This document shows, one piece after another, positions 5,866-5,939 of a stretch of DNA of 5,939 nucleotides. The position numbers and the translations under genes were made by a program. Origin of the DNA: an uncultured bacterium (GTDB taxonomy: Bacteria > Cyanobacteriota > Vampirovibrionia > Gastranaerophilales > Gastranaerophilaceae); assembly GCA_900554385.1 (NCBI GenBank), contig USHE01000110.1:1-5939 (forward strand), written 5' to 3'. Numbering within the stretch: position 1 is the stretch's first letter; the number at the start of each line of letters is the position of its first letter. The notes below the pieces were generated by a model. The model was not told the origin of the DNA and did not search any database. It saw only the letters and a list, made by a program, of their open reading frames with translations.

Positions 5866-5939
5866 AGATGTATCAACAGATATGGTATTATAGTCGGATT
5901 TAGGAGTATAAAATGTAGTAGAAGTTTAAAAAGTGGTAG
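5815..5939 (-). pseudogene. Upstream in-frame continuation of the second adhesin, interrupted by TAA at 5926-5928
   Basis: On the minus strand this stretch continues the frame of the PilZ module: Thr/Ser-rich residues with no start codon (ATG, GTG or TTG). The residues flanking the stop look coding: TTF, stop, T on one side and TTFYT on the other. A TAT-to-TAA change would explain the stop. The evidence is limited because only 11 bases lie beyond the stop before the window ends. Confidence 0.4.

Overview
The window looks like a piece of a low-GC, Gram-negative-type bacterial chromosome. An exported adhesin of the two-partner-secretion / filamentous-haemagglutinin type (LktA-family style) joined to a C-terminal PilZ domain, together with A-rich coding sequence, is the kind of content I associate with gut Gastranaerophilales/Vampirovibrionia (Melainabacteria). 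That taxonomic guess is an inference from protein style only; no rRNA or marker gene is present.

Layout. Positions 1-331 are non-coding. They hold a nested palindromic repeat (about 22-167) with a REP-like hairpin inside it, then a probable promoter (TATAAT at 227-232) overlapped and followed by two dyads built from GTTTTRT half-sites, then a Shine-Dalgarno at 319-324. A plus-strand gene (332-2380) encodes a 682-residue protein with no recognisable family: long Lys/Gln/Ser-rich predicted coiled coil, a Gly/Ala-rich hydrophobic core near residues 384-425, and a basic tail. A hairpin terminator (2384-2414) lies between it and a converging minus-strand gene (5223-2419). That gene encodes a 934-residue secreted adhesin: signal peptide, TPS domain, beta-helix-like passenger, acidic and Pro/Thr hexapeptide-repeat linker, and a PilZ domain with intact RxxxR and DxSxxG motifs. 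Upstream of it on the same strand is a second Pro/Thr linker plus PilZ module (5344-5814, open frame to 5925), most likely the tail of a second adhesin paralogue. An in-frame TAA at 5926-5928 interrupts it, apparently within a Thr-rich repeat.

How the parts may work together. The two minus-strand units are tandem paralogues and share about half of their aligned residues over the last ~120 positions. The main puzzle is topological: PilZ domains are normally cytosolic receptors for cyclic di-GMP, yet here one sits at the end of a protein with a Sec-type signal peptide and an adhesin architecture. Either the domain is exported and has a different role, or the C-terminus stays inside and couples a second messenger to adhesin export or retention. 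The plus-strand gene is transcribed separately and no functional link to the adhesins can be shown from the sequence.
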